64,000 nt of DNA from Nevskia sp. (GTDB taxonomy: Bacteria > Pseudomonadota > Gammaproteobacteria > Nevskiales > Nevskiaceae). The stretch covers positions 372,001 through 436,000 of the forward strand of contig NZ_JAKFUM010000003.1 of assembly GCF_021732705.1 (NCBI RefSeq). The letters are read 5' to 3'. The notes under the pieces are model-generated. The model was not told where the DNA came from. It ran no database searches and worked only from the letters and a program-made list of their open reading frames with translations. The translations under genes were made by a program, and so were the position numbers. Positions 36,395 through 45,824 of the stretch are shown piece by piece. Positions within the stretch are counted from its first letter, which is position 1; each line of letters begins with the position of its first letter.

Positions 36395-37287
36395 TTGCGA
36401 CCTTCGATTTCCAGCGCCAGCCATCGCAGGCCTTCGGCGCTGTCGCCTAGCGGCGCGAGGGCGTTGCGGGCGTCGTCGAAGGTCTTCGCCGCCAGCGCCT
36501 TCGCGGCATCGAAACCGAGCAGCGCCGGGTAGGTCGACTTCTCCTGCACCACGTCCTTGCCCGCAGTCTTGCCGAGCTGTTCGGTGGACTGGGTGATGTC
36601 GAGGACGTCGTCCTGGATCTGGTAGGCCAGCCCGAGCAGGCGGCCGTAGTCCTCCAGTGCCTTGACCACGACCGCGTCCGGCGCGGCGAGCGCGGTCGGC
36701 ATCCGCAGGCAGCACAGGATCAGCGCGCCGGTCTTGCGCGCGTGCAGCGACTGCAGGCGCTCCAGCGGAATCTTCTTGCCTTCGGATTCGATGTCGACCG
36801 CCTGCCCGCCGACCATGCCGAGCGAGCCGGAGGCGAAGCCGAGTGCCGCCACGACCTGCAGCAGCCGCTGGGCGCCGATGCCATCGGTCGGGATGCGGCG
36901 GGTCAGGGCTTCGAACGCCAATGTCTGCAGGGCATCGCCGACGAGGATGCCCATCGCCTCGTCATAGACCTTGTGCACCGTCGGCTGGCCGCGGCGCAGG
37001 TCATCGTCGTCCATCGCCGGCAGGTCGTCGTGTACCAGCGAATAGGCGTGGATCAGTTCGACCGCCACGGCGGGCGCGTCGAGATCGCCCGGCTGCAGGC
37101 CCAGCGCTTCGCCGGCGGCGTAGACCAGCAAGGCGCGCAGGCGCTTGCCGCCGTTGCAGGCGTAGCGCATCGCTTCGTGCAGCAGCACCGGATCGGTCGA
37201 GGCCGGCGGCAGGGTCGAATCGAGCACGCGGTCGAAGCGGCTGCGGTATTCGGACACGCGGGTCTGGAACGAAGCGGCTGAGGTCAC
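36388..37287 (-). CDS. ispA: Farnesyl diphosphate synthase
   Basis: Condenses IPP with DMAPP and GPP to give FPP. It is 299 aa from GTG 37287, the same length as E. coli IspA; TTG 37293 is an alternative start. The first aspartate-rich motif is HDDLPAMDDDDLRRG (about 85-99) and the second is YQIQDDVLD (about 222-230). GGKRLRALLVY and VGGQAVD are also family marks. The usual xseB and dxs neighbours are missing. Instead it faces apt and the hopanoid genes, so supply of FPP for squalene fits the context. Confidence 0.95.
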   Translation of the reverse strand: MTSAASFQTRVSEYRSRFDRVLDSTLPPASTDPVLLHEAMRYACNGGKRLRALLVYAAGEALGLQPGDLDAPAVAVELIHAYSLVHDDLPAMDDDDLRRGQPTVHKVYDEAMGILVGDALQTLAFEALTRRIPTDGIGAQRLLQVVAALGFASGSLGMVGGQAVDIESEGKKIPLERLQSLHARKTGALILCCLRMPTALAAPDAVVVKALEDYGRLLGLAYQIQDDVLDITQSTEQLGKTAGKDVVQEKSTYPALLGFDAAKALAAKTFDDARNALAPLGDSAEGLRWLALEIEGRNH

Positions 37288-37556
37288 GGGCAAGGCTCTG
37301 ATTGGAAGTGGGTGCCGTCGACGGGCTGACAGCGGTGGCGGCAAGCTGCCAGACTTCGCGCCGCGGACAGGGCGCGATCTGGCGTGGTTTTCGCAGGCGA
37401 TGACTGCCGGATCGCGGGCCGACCCGGCGCGAATGACAGGCCATGACGGCTGCCGGGCCGTTCAGGGCCGCGCAGTTTGAACCGAACGCCGCCGGGCCGA
37501 CAAGCGAAGCGCGGCGGAACCCTGCTGCTGTCCCTCCCGACCTCACGACCCCGAAC

Positions 37557-38108
37557 ATGATGCTGAACGCTGCCGACAACCCTGCCGAAACCGCCGCCAT
37601 CCTCACCGGCCTGATCCGCGATGTGCCGGACTTCCCGAAGCCCGGCATCCTGTTCAAGGACATCACGCCGCTGCTCGAAAGCCCGGACGGGTTCCGCACC
37701 TGCATCGCCGCGCTCGGCGAGCGCGTGCGCGCCCACGGGGTGACCGCGCTGGTCGCGATCGAATCGCGCGGCTTCATCTTCGGCGCGCCGCTGGCCACGC
37801 ATCTGGGCCTGCCGCTGATCGTGGTGCGCAAGCCGGGCAAGCTGCCGCGCAGGACCGAATCGGTCAGCTACCAGCTCGAATACGGCGAGGACCGGCTCGA
37901 AGTCCATGCCGATGCCATCGTCGCCGGCAGCCGCTACGCGATCATCGATGATGTGCTCGCCACCGGCGGCACGGCGGAAGCGGTGGCAACCCTGATCGCG
38001 CGGCTCGGCGGCATCGTGGCCTGCGCGGCGTTCCCGATCGAACTGGCATTCCTTTCCGGCCGTGCGCGACTGTCGGCGCCGGTCGAAAGCCTCGTCGTCT
38101 TCAGATGA
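37557..38108 (+). CDS. apt: Adenine phosphoribosyltransferase
   Basis: Salvages adenine with PRPP to AMP. The 183-aa protein has FPKPGILFKDITPLL at the N-terminus, IESRGFIFGAPLA, RKPGKLPRRTESVSY and the PRPP-binding signature YAIIDDVLATGGTAEA (about 127-142). ATG 37557 is followed by a second ATG. It sits between ispA and squalene synthase, and its link to the hopanoid genes may be the adenine released upstream of or at the HpnG step, which is inference. Confidence 0.95.
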   Translation: MMLNAADNPAETAAILTGLIRDVPDFPKPGILFKDITPLLESPDGFRTCIAALGERVRAHGVTALVAIESRGFIFGAPLATHLGLPLIVVRKPGKLPRRTESVSYQLEYGEDRLEVHADAIVAGSRYAIIDDVLATGGTAEAVATLIARLGGIVACAAFPIELAFLSGRARLSAPVESLVVFR

Positions 38109-38414
38109 TCCGGGTTGCCGTCGAGCATTGAGGCATCGGCGCAGCGATCCCGCGCCGTCCACACGGTCCAGTCATCATCTTGCTGCGATCGGTGTCGATT
38201 GCGGCAGGAAATTCATCCAAATCACTGGCGGATCGAAGGATTCGACGAAATTGCACGCAAGATTGTTAGAATGTCGACAGAAAAGGCCGGCGGGCATGCA
38301 CCGTTTTCGTGACACCACGCCGACACTCGCAACATGATCCGCTCGATTCGGCGCTGGGAACCGACATCGCGGCTGCGATCCTGGCCATAGCCGGCGACCG
38401 TCCCGACATTCTTG
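38109..38414 (+). promoter_or_regulatory. apt to squalene synthase intergenic region with candidate extended -10
   Basis: This 306-bp gap has an AT-richer core (about 38200-38290). An extended -10 type sequence, TG at 38264-38265 and TAGAAT at 38267-38272, lies about 140 bp upstream of the squalene synthase start. No good -35 is at 17 bp; TTCGAC at 38241 is 20 bp away. No hairpin terminator for apt was seen. Confidence 0.35.
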
Positions 38415-39488
38415 ATGACCATTGAGCACACAACCACGGATGCGTTGCTGATCGCGTCCGCGTTCCAGGATCACATCCTACCGGGCGTGTCGCGCACGTT
38501 TGCGCTGACCATCCCGCAGCTGCCGCAGCCGCTCGGCGGCGTGGTGGCGAATGCCTACCTGCTGTGCCGGATCGCGGACACCATCGAGGACGATCCGGCC
38601 ATCGGCGCCGATGACAAGGTGCGGCTGACCGAGCAGTTCGCCGATCTCGTCGCCGGCCGCGGCACCGTCGTCGCGTTCGTCGACGAGCTGCTGCCGAAGC
38701 TGTCGTCGGCCACGCTGCCGACCGAGATGGAGCTGGTCAAGAACACGCAGCTGGTGCTGACGATGACCAACAGCTACGCGCCGAACGCGCGTCGCGCCAT
38801 CGAACGCTGCCTGCGCATCATGTGCCGCGGCATGCACCGCTTCCAGCAGCACGCCGGGCCCGACGGCCTGCGCGATCTGAACGAACTCGGTCGCTACTGC
38901 TATTACGTCGCCGGCGTCGTCGGCGAAATGCTGCGCGACCTGTTCTGCGAGTACTCGCCGGAAACCGCGAAGCGCAAGGACGATCTGGCGCGCTATGCCG
39001 TGGCGTTCGGCCAGGGCCTGCAGATGACCAACATCCTCAAGGACATCTGGGAAGACCGCGCCCGGGGCGTCAGCTGGATGCCGCGCCGCGAGTTCGAGCA
39101 GCACGGCGTCGACATGGCCAAGGTCGATCCGGCGAATCAGGGCGAAGCGGTGCAGCGCGCGCTGCACGAGCTGGTGGCGGTGACCCATGCACAGCTGGGC
39201 TACGCGCTGGAGTTCACCCTGGCGATCTCGCCGAACGACACCGGCATCCGCAAGTTCTGCGCGTGGAACATCGGCATGGCGCTGCTGACGTTGCGCAAGA
39301 TCGTCGCCACGCCGGGCTACCGCACCGCGAACGACGTCAAGATCTCGCGCCGCTCGGTGATGTGGACGATGGCGCTGACCCGCGTCGGCATCCGCAGCAA
39401 CACTTGGCTGCGCTTCCTGTTCCGCCGCACGGCCGCCGGCCTGCCGCAGATCGTGACGACGCCTGCCCAGGCACCGCTGGAAGCCTGA
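38415..39488 (+). CDS. sqs: Squalene synthase (single-gene, FDFT1/Methylococcus type)
   Basis: Joins two FPP to squalene, through presqualene diphosphate, using NADPH. The 357-aa length and motifs match the eukaryote-like bacterial enzyme rather than the shorter HpnC/HpnD pair: VSRTFALTIPQLPQPL, LLCRIADTIEDD (first Asp-rich motif), YCYYVAGVVGEML and GLQMTNILKDIWEDR (second). The C-terminal region lacks an obvious membrane anchor. ATG 38415 is used. It is followed by shc after 130 bp. Phytoene synthase is less likely given the neighbour. Confidence 0.88.
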   Translation: MTIEHTTTDALLIASAFQDHILPGVSRTFALTIPQLPQPLGGVVANAYLLCRIADTIEDDPAIGADDKVRLTEQFADLVAGRGTVVAFVDELLPKLSSATLPTEMELVKNTQLVLTMTNSYAPNARRAIERCLRIMCRGMHRFQQHAGPDGLRDLNELGRYCYYVAGVVGEMLRDLFCEYSPETAKRKDDLARYAVAFGQGLQMTNILKDIWEDRARGVSWMPRREFEQHGVDMAKVDPANQGEAVQRALHELVAVTHAQLGYALEFTLAISPNDTGIRKFCAWNIGMALLTLRKIVATPGYRTANDVKISRRSVMWTMALTRVGIRSNTWLRFLFRRTAAGLPQIVTTPAQAPLEA

Positions 39489-39618
39489 TGACGAGCCCGC
39501 CGCGACTCCACCGCGAGTGGGTCGGCGGGCCCGGTTCCAGCCTGACGACCGGCGAACACGGCCGGATCGTCCTTTCCCGAATCCCGCCCCGAATGCTGCT
39601 GACAACACGAGCCAGACG

Positions 39619-41688
39619 ATGACCGTACCCGCCGCCGCCCGTTCCCGCCGGACCGCCAGCAACCCGCTGGCCGGACGCGACGCCCAGCTCAACGCCGCCA
39701 TCGACACCGCCCGCGACGCCCTGATCGCGCTGCAGAAGCCGGACGGCGAGTGGTGCTTCGAGTTCGAGGCCGACTGCACCATTCCGGCCGAATACATCCT
39801 GATGATGCATTTCATGGATGAGATCGACCTGGGCCTGCAGGCGCGCCTTGCCAAGTTCATCCGTGCCCAGCAGGTGCTCGATGGCCCGGATGGCAGCGCC
39901 GGCACCGGCCACGGCGGCTGGCCGCAGTACCGCAACTACGCCACGGCCGGCGCCATCGACATCTCGTGCACGGTCAAGAGCTACTACGCGCTGAAGTGCG
40001 CCGGCGATGACATCAACGCGCCGCACATGGTGCGGGCCCGCGAAGCGATCCTCGCGCTCGGCGGCGCCGCGCGCGCCAACGTCTTCACCCGCATCCTGCT
40101 GGCGATGTTCGAGCAGGTGTCGTGGGATGCAGCCCCGTATGTGCCGGTCGAGATCGTGCTGTTCCCGCGCTGGTTCCCGTTCGAGATCTACAAGGTCGCG
40201 ACCTGGGCGCGCGCGGTCATGGTGCCGCTGTTCATCCTGTGCTCGCTGAAGGCCAAGGCCAAGAATCCGAACGGCGTGCACATCCCGGAACTGTTCGTGC
40301 GGCCGCCGTCGGAAGAGACCGACTGGTTCCGCAACGACACGCTGTTCGCGAAGTCGTTCCTGGCGCTCGATCGCCTCGGCCGCTCGCTCGATCGCTACTG
40401 GACCAAGCCGCTGCGCAAGCTGGCGCTGAAAAAGGCCGAGCACTGGTTCATCGCCCGCCTGAACGGCGAGGACGGCATCAACGGCATCTTCCCGGCGATG
40501 GTCAACGCCTACGAGGCGCTGGCCCTGCTCGGCTATCCGAAGGACCACCCGCTGCGCGCGACGTGCCTGAAGTCGATCCAGAAGCTGGTGCAGGAATGCC
40601 CGGACGGCAGCGCCTACGTGCAGCCGTGCCTCTCGCCGACCTGGGATACCGGCTGGGCGGTGATGGCGCTGATGCACGCCGATTCGCCGGACGGCTCCAG
40701 CCGCGCGAAGACGCGCGAATCGATCCGCCGTGCCGAAGACTGGCTGCTGCCGCGCCAGATCCTCGACCACGTCGGCGACTGGATCGAATCCGCACCGGAC
40801 AAGAACCTGCAGCCGGGCGGCTGGGCCTTCCAGTACTGGAACGAGTACTACCCGGACCTCGACGACACCGCCGTCATCGCCGGTGCCCTGCACCTGACGG
40901 GTCGCGACGGCGTCGGCGCCAACCGCCACCGCGAATCGGTGTCGCGCGCGGCGGACTGGCTGGTGGGCCTGCAGTCCAAGAACGGCGGCTTCGGCGCGTA
41001 CGACGCCGACAACACGCACCACTGGATCAACTCGATCCCGTTCGCCGATCACAAGGCGATGCTCGACCCGCCGACCGAGGACGTCACCGGCCGCGTGCTG
41101 GCCTTCCTCGGCGTGATCAAGCGCAAGGAAGACGCCCCCGCGATCAAGCGCGGCATCGCGTACCTGAAGAAGTCGCAGCAGCCGGACGGCTCGTGGTGGG
41201 GCCGCTGGGGCACCAACTACATCTACGGCACCTGGTCGGCGCTGGCCGGTCTGGCACTGGTCGGCGAGAAGCCGACGGCGCCGTACATCGCCAAGGCCAT
41301 CCGCTATCTCGAATCGAAGCAGAACGACGACGGCGGCTGGGGCGAGACCAACGACACCTATCTGGACCCGGCGCTGAGCGGCACGATGCCTGGCCCGGCG
41401 GGTACGGAGATCGGCAACATCAGCACGCCGAACAGCACCTCGTGGGCCGTGCTGGCGCTGATGGCGATCGTCGGCGCCGAGCATCCGGCAGTGGCACGCG
41501 GCATCGAATGGCTGATCGCCAACCAGCATGCCGACGGTCGCTACGCCGGCCTGTGGCACGACCCGGGCCACAACGCGCCGGGCTTCCCGCGCGTGTTCTA
41601 CATGAAGTACTACGGCTACGACGCCTACTTCCCGCTGTGGGCGATGGCGCGCTACCGCATGCTGCGCGCCCGCCGCGCCGCGGCCTGA
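39619..41688 (+). CDS. shc: Squalene-hopene cyclase
   Basis: Monotopic membrane enzyme that cyclises squalene to hopene/hopanol. It is 689 aa. The catalytic DxDD motif is DLDDTA at about residues 413-418. QW repeats appear through the chain (QKPDGEWCFEFE, QPDGSWWGRWGTNYIYGTW, KQNDDGGWGETNDTY, NQHADGRYAGLW). The C-terminal YYGYDAYFPLWAMARYR is also typical. ATG 39619 begins MTVPAAARSRR; the frame is open from GTG 39517. It lies between squalene synthase and hpnG as a hopanoid operon. Confidence 0.96.
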   Translation: MTVPAAARSRRTASNPLAGRDAQLNAAIDTARDALIALQKPDGEWCFEFEADCTIPAEYILMMHFMDEIDLGLQARLAKFIRAQQVLDGPDGSAGTGHGGWPQYRNYATAGAIDISCTVKSYYALKCAGDDINAPHMVRAREAILALGGAARANVFTRILLAMFEQVSWDAAPYVPVEIVLFPRWFPFEIYKVATWARAVMVPLFILCSLKAKAKNPNGVHIPELFVRPPSEETDWFRNDTLFAKSFLALDRLGRSLDRYWTKPLRKLALKKAEHWFIARLNGEDGINGIFPAMVNAYEALALLGYPKDHPLRATCLKSIQKLVQECPDGSAYVQPCLSPTWDTGWAVMALMHADSPDGSSRAKTRESIRRAEDWLLPRQILDHVGDWIESAPDKNLQPGGWAFQYWNEYYPDLDDTAVIAGALHLTGRDGVGANRHRESVSRAADWLVGLQSKNGGFGAYDADNTHHWINSIPFADHKAMLDPPTEDVTGRVLAFLGVIKRKEDAPAIKRGIAYLKKSQQPDGSWWGRWGTNYIYGTWSALAGLALVGEKPTAPYIAKAIRYLESKQNDDGGWGETNDTYLDPALSGTMPGPAGTEIGNISTPNSTSWAVLALMAIVGAEHPAVARGIEWLIANQHADGRYAGLWHDPGHNAPGFPRVFYMKYYGYDAYFPLWAMARYRMLRARRAAA

Positions 41689-41722
41689 GTGCCGCGCGTC
41701 ACGACCGGCCGGTGATTTCGCG

Positions 41723-42442
41723 ATGACTGCCTCGCCGGTCGGCGTCGTGGTGGCGCTGCTGTCGGAAGCGAAGGCGCTCGGCCTGCGCTCGCCGAAGCCC
41801 GGTCTCAACACCGAGCGCGGGCCCGAGCTGCTGATCCACGTTTCGGGGATCGGCGAGGCGGCAGCCCGTGCCGCGGCCGAGGCGCTGGCCGATGCCGGCT
41901 GCGCCGCGCTGCTGAGCTTCGGCACCGCCGGTGGCCTGGACCCGGCACTGGCACCGGGCGACGTCGTCTGCCCGAGCCGCGTGCTGTTCATGGACACGCA
42001 CACGGTCGACATCGATCTCGCCTGGCGCGCGCGCCTTGCAGCCCGCTGCGCCGAGGCCGAGCTCGAACTGGTCGACGGCGCGCTGCTGACCACGCGCCAG
42101 ACCCTCTTGAACGCCGGGATCAAGTTCCTCGCGCACACGCAAAGCAAGGCGGTGGCGGTGGATCAGGAAAGCTCCGCGGTCGGCGATGTCGCCAATGCCC
42201 GCGGCCTGCCGTTCCTTGCGCTGCGCGCGATCGTCGATGACGCCGAAGCGACCTTGCCGCTGGCGGTGATCGACGGAGTCGACGCGTACGGTCGTCCGAA
42301 GGCGGCCGTGATGCTCAGCGGCCTGATCAAGGCGCCGTGGCAGATCGGCAAGCTGCCGGGGCTGGCACGCTCGTTCGGTGCCGCGTCCGGCAGCCTGAAG
42401 GCGATCTGCAGGGCCGTGCCGGATTTCGCGTTTCAGGCGTAG
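41723..42442 (+). CDS. hpnG: Hopanoid-associated phosphorylase HpnG
   Basis: A nucleoside-phosphorylase-fold enzyme of 239 aa. In hopanoid makers HpnG removes adenine from adenosylhopane, giving a ribosylhopane phosphate en route to bacteriohopanetetrol. Family features: VGVVVALLSEAKAL, SGIGEAAARAAAEAL, LSFGTAGGLDPALAPGDVV and the VDQESSAVGDVA helix, the equivalent of the MES substrate motif. It lies 34 bp after shc. The radical-SAM HpnH that makes adenosylhopane is not in the window. Confidence 0.9.
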   Translation: MTASPVGVVVALLSEAKALGLRSPKPGLNTERGPELLIHVSGIGEAAARAAAEALADAGCAALLSFGTAGGLDPALAPGDVVCPSRVLFMDTHTVDIDLAWRARLAARCAEAELELVDGALLTTRQTLLNAGIKFLAHTQSKAVAVDQESSAVGDVANARGLPFLALRAIVDDAEATLPLAVIDGVDAYGRPKAAVMLSGLIKAPWQIGKLPGLARSFGAASGSLKAICRAVPDFAFQA

Positions 42443-42488
42443 TCCGGCAATCGACTTTCGCGTCGGGTGAACCCCCGACGCGACCGGT

Positions 42489-43673
42489 TCAAGCCGCCCG
42501 CAACGCCGTCGCGATCTGCATCCGCGCCGCGCGCAGCGCCGGGAAGAAGCCGCCGAGGAAGCCGACGAACAGGCTCAGGATCAGGCCGTTCGCGAGCAGT
42601 TGCGGAGTCACGCGGAAGCTGAACGCCACCTGCGTGAAGCCGGCGCCGAGCGTCGACACCGTGTAGCCGTTGAAGAACAGATAGGCGCCGGCGCCGCCGA
42701 TCAGGCCACCGATCAGTGCCAGGGTCATCGCTTCGGCAATCGTCGCCAGCACCACGACACCGCCGCCGAAGCCGAGTGCGCGCAGCGTCGCGATCTCCAC
42801 CGTGCGCGCCGCGATCGCCGAGTACATCGTGTTCAGCGCGGCGAACACCGCGCCCAGGCCCATGATCACGCCGACCACCGAGACCAGCACGCCGATGGTC
42901 CGCGTGAAGTTGCGCGACTGCGCGGAGAAGTACTCGACCTCCTTCTGGACATCGACCTGCAGGCGCGGATCGGTGGTCAGGCTGTCCTTGAACGCCTCGA
43001 ACTCCGCCGGATCGTCGAGCTTCACGAGGAGCGACGAATAGCCGTTGCGCCGGAACGCCGACTGCGCGGTCTCGATGTCGACCATCGCTTCCGATTCATG
43101 GGCATCGCCGTTGGAGGTGAACGCGCCGACGACGTTCCATTCCGAGCCGCGAATCTGCACTTTCGACCCAACCTCAAGGCCCAGAAACTGCTCCTGCGCT
43201 TTCTTGCCGACGATGATTTCCTGCAGGCCCGGCTGGAACGCGCGGCCTTCGACGATCTTGAGTTCCGGCCGCATCGCGAAGCCGGCCGGTCCGACGCCGC
43301 GCATCGAGACATTGCTGTCCGTGCCCGAACGCCGCAGCTTGCGCTCGGCGATCACGATGATCTCGCCGGAAGCCAGCGGCTTGCCATCAGCCCCTTTGGC
43401 AACCCCGGGCGCCTGCTCGATGACGATGGCCTGATCGCGCGTGAAGAAGCTCGACAGTTCCGAGTTCGAGCCGCCTCTGAGCACGATCGCGCGATCCGGG
43501 CTGCCGGTGGCGCGCAGCGTGGCGACCATGCCCTGCGACATCGACTGCAGTGCCGTGATCACGCCGACGACACCGGCCAGGCCGACGACGATGACCAGCG
43601 TCGCGCCCCAGCGCGCCGGCACGCTCTTCAGGTTGATGGTGATCAGCTTCAGGGTCTGCGACAGGAATTTCAT
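42489..43673 (-). CDS. ABC-transporter permease (MacB/FtsX type), second
   Basis: A 394-aa inner-membrane permease: one N-terminal helix (WGATLVIVVGLAGVVGVITAL), a MacB-type periplasmic domain of about 220 residues and three C-terminal helices in the FtsX domain (SVVGVIMGLGAVFAALNTMYSAIAARTVEIATLRALGFGGG). It is distinct in sequence from the upstream permease, so the pair may form a heterodimer. It is last in the four-gene exporter set. The substrate is unknown. Confidence 0.9.
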   Translation of the reverse strand: MKFLSQTLKLITINLKSVPARWGATLVIVVGLAGVVGVITALQSMSQGMVATLRATGSPDRAIVLRGGSNSELSSFFTRDQAIVIEQAPGVAKGADGKPLASGEIIVIAERKLRRSGTDSNVSMRGVGPAGFAMRPELKIVEGRAFQPGLQEIIVGKKAQEQFLGLEVGSKVQIRGSEWNVVGAFTSNGDAHESEAMVDIETAQSAFRRNGYSSLLVKLDDPAEFEAFKDSLTTDPRLQVDVQKEVEYFSAQSRNFTRTIGVLVSVVGVIMGLGAVFAALNTMYSAIAARTVEIATLRALGFGGGVVVLATIAEAMTLALIGGLIGGAGAYLFFNGYTVSTLGAGFTQVAFSFRVTPQLLANGLILSLFVGFLGGFFPALRAARMQIATALRAA

Positions 43674-43764
43674 CAGCGGTCACTCCAATGCCGGTCGTAC
43701 GGGGACACGCGCCACGCGGACGGCCGATGGAAATCGGGATTCAGACTGCAAACCAGTGCAAGCA

Positions 43765-44922
43765 TCACCGGCCGGCCAGCGCATCGACGATCTGCAGGCG
43801 CCGCGCCCGCAGCGCCGGGAAGATGCCGATGGCGAAGGCGAGCAGCAGCATCGTCACCAGTGCCTCGATCCAGACCTTGCCCTGCACCGCCACCGGCGCG
43901 CCGCCGAGCACGGCCCCGAGCCCCTTCGCCGCGCCCATCGCCAGGACCATGCCGATGACGCCGCCGAGCAGGCACAGCGCCGGCGCTTCGGCCAGCACCA
44001 GCGCGGTGACCTTGCCGTCGCTGAAACCGAGTGTCTTCAGCACCGCGAACTCCGGAATGCGCTCGCGCACCGCCTGGCTCATGGTGTTGCCGGTGACCAG
44101 CAGGATGGTGAAGAACACGGCACCCAGAATGGCGGTGACGATCAGGCCGATGTCGCCGATCTGGCGCGCGAAGCCCAGGTTCCAGTCCTTTTCGGTCTGG
44201 GTCTTGGTCTCGTCCGGCGAGTTCTCGAACTGCGTGTCGATCGCCTTCGCGATCGCTTCCGACTGGTTCGGATCGGCGACGCGGACGATGTAGACGCCGG
44301 CGCCGCCCTGGCCGAACTGCCGGTTCTCGTCGAAGTAGCCGAAGTTCAGGTACATCAGGCTCGAACGGCCCTGCCAGTCATCGTCCTGGCCGTCGAAGAT
44401 GCCGACGACGTCCCACTCCCAGGCGCGCGAGCCGTCCTTGGTGGTGAAGATGAACGACTTCAGCGGCACCTTGTCGCCGATCTTGAAGCCGAATTTCTCG
44501 GCCAGCTTGCGGCCGACGATCGCGCCGGTCTTGGTCCGCACGAAGGCTTCGCGCTGGTCCGGCGGCAGTTTCCATTCCGGATAGCTGTCGAGCAGGCGAT
44601 CCGGGTCCACCGCGAACTGCGGGAAGAAGTTGCGCTCGTCCTGATAGATGCCGCCGAAGAACTGCGAATAGGCCACGCGCGCGACACCCGGAATCGACTC
44701 GATGCGCGGCAGCAGGCTCAGCGGCAGCGGCTGCGTGAAGCTGACCTTGGCCTGCGTGATCAGGCGATTGGCGCCGACGAAATCGGCGCCCGAGTTGAAC
44801 AGCACGTTCACCGCCTGCAGCAGCCCGAACAGCATGAAGGCCATGATCAGGCTCAGCAGCGTCAGGATCAGGCGGGTCTTCTTGTGGAACAGGCTGGCCC
44901 AGACCAGCGGCAGGTATCTCAT
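43765..44922 (-). CDS. ABC-transporter permease (MacB/FtsX type), first
   Basis: A 385-aa permease with the same plan: N-terminal helix (TRLILTLLSLIMAFMLFGLLQAVNVLF), a periplasmic MacB_PCD domain and three C-terminal helices ending FPALRARRLQIVDALAGR. The coupling-helix region QAVRERIPEFAVLKTLGFSD is the FtsX signature. ATG 44922 gives MRYLPLVWASLFHKKTR. It is separated by 91 bp from the second permease and by about 150 bp from the ATPase, all on one strand. Confidence 0.9.
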   Translation of the reverse strand: MRYLPLVWASLFHKKTRLILTLLSLIMAFMLFGLLQAVNVLFNSGADFVGANRLITQAKVSFTQPLPLSLLPRIESIPGVARVAYSQFFGGIYQDERNFFPQFAVDPDRLLDSYPEWKLPPDQREAFVRTKTGAIVGRKLAEKFGFKIGDKVPLKSFIFTTKDGSRAWEWDVVGIFDGQDDDWQGRSSLMYLNFGYFDENRQFGQGGAGVYIVRVADPNQSEAIAKAIDTQFENSPDETKTQTEKDWNLGFARQIGDIGLIVTAILGAVFFTILLVTGNTMSQAVRERIPEFAVLKTLGFSDGKVTALVLAEAPALCLLGGVIGMVLAMGAAKGLGAVLGGAPVAVQGKVWIEALVTMLLLAFAIGIFPALRARRLQIVDALAGR

Positions 44923-45070
44923 CGGTGTTCTCCGACAGTGTTTTTGGACGTCTTGTTGGCGAGGCCTCTCGCGGCATGAGCGTCCTGCCATCCCTGGCGC
45001 GACGGCGCACTCACGTCCAAACCCCTGCCCGCACATCCCTGTGCGGGCCGCGCTGGCAGGAGACGCGCCA

Positions 45071-45754
45071 TTAAGGCGCCTCTCCTACCAGCGCGCCCTT
45101 GTCCATGTGCAGCTGGTGCGAGGCGAACTCCGCCGCCTTCGCGTCATGCGTGACCATGACGATGGTCTTGCCGTGGTCGCGGTTCAGCGTCTGCAGCAGG
45201 TTCAGGATTTCATCCGCCGTCTTGCGATCGAGATCGCCGGTCGGCTCGTCGCAGACCAGCAGGGTCGGGTCGGCGACCAGCGCGCGGGCAATCGCCACAC
45301 GCTGCGCCTGACCGCCGGACAGCTCGTTCGGCTTGTGGCCCGCACGGTCCGCGAGGCCGACCACGGCCAGGGCTGCCGCCACGTTCTTCTTGCGCTGCGC
45401 CTTGCTGAGGTTGGTCAGCAGCAGCGGCAGTTCGACATTGGCTTCGGCGGTCAGCACCGGCAGCAGGTTGTAGAACTGGAAGACGAAGCCGACATGGCGC
45501 GCACGCCACTTGGCGAGATCGCCGGCAGACAGGGTATCGATGCGCTTGCCGTCGACCATCACTTCGCCGTCGCTGGGCTTGTCGAGCCCGCCGATCAGGT
45601 TCAGCAGCGTGGTCTTGCCGGAGCCGGATGGCCCCATCAGCGCCAGGAAATCACCCTGCGCAATGTCCAGATTCAGCTTCTGCAGCACTTCCACCGTCTG
45701 CTTGCCGCGCGTGTAGCGCTTGGAAACGCCGCGAATCGATACCAGGGCCGTCAT
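45071..45754 (-). CDS. ABC-transporter ATP-binding protein (LolD/MacB type)
   Basis: A 227-aa ATPase with Walker [10 protein letters not shown] (about 41-49), Q-loop [17 protein letters not shown], signature [15 protein letters not shown], Walker [13 protein letters not shown] and switch His VTHD. The DEPTGDLD form is typical of the macrolide/lipoprotein exporter subfamily. GGAG lies 7 bp before ATG 45754. It pairs with the two permeases and the adaptor in the same cluster. Confidence 0.95.
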   Translation of the reverse strand: MTALVSIRGVSKRYTRGKQTVEVLQKLNLDIAQGDFLALMGPSGSGKTTLLNLIGGLDKPSDGEVMVDGKRIDTLSAGDLAKWRARHVGFVFQFYNLLPVLTAEANVELPLLLTNLSKAQRKKNVAAALAVVGLADRAGHKPNELSGGQAQRVAIARALVADPTLLVCDEPTGDLDRKTADEILNLLQTLNRDHGKTIVMVTHDAKAAEFASHQLHMDKGALVGEAP

Positions 45755-45824
45755 GAGCTGCTCCGAGTGCTGCCGATGAAATGCAAGTGTTGCCGAATGA
45801 GTTGCTGAATGGATTCCAGAAGGC

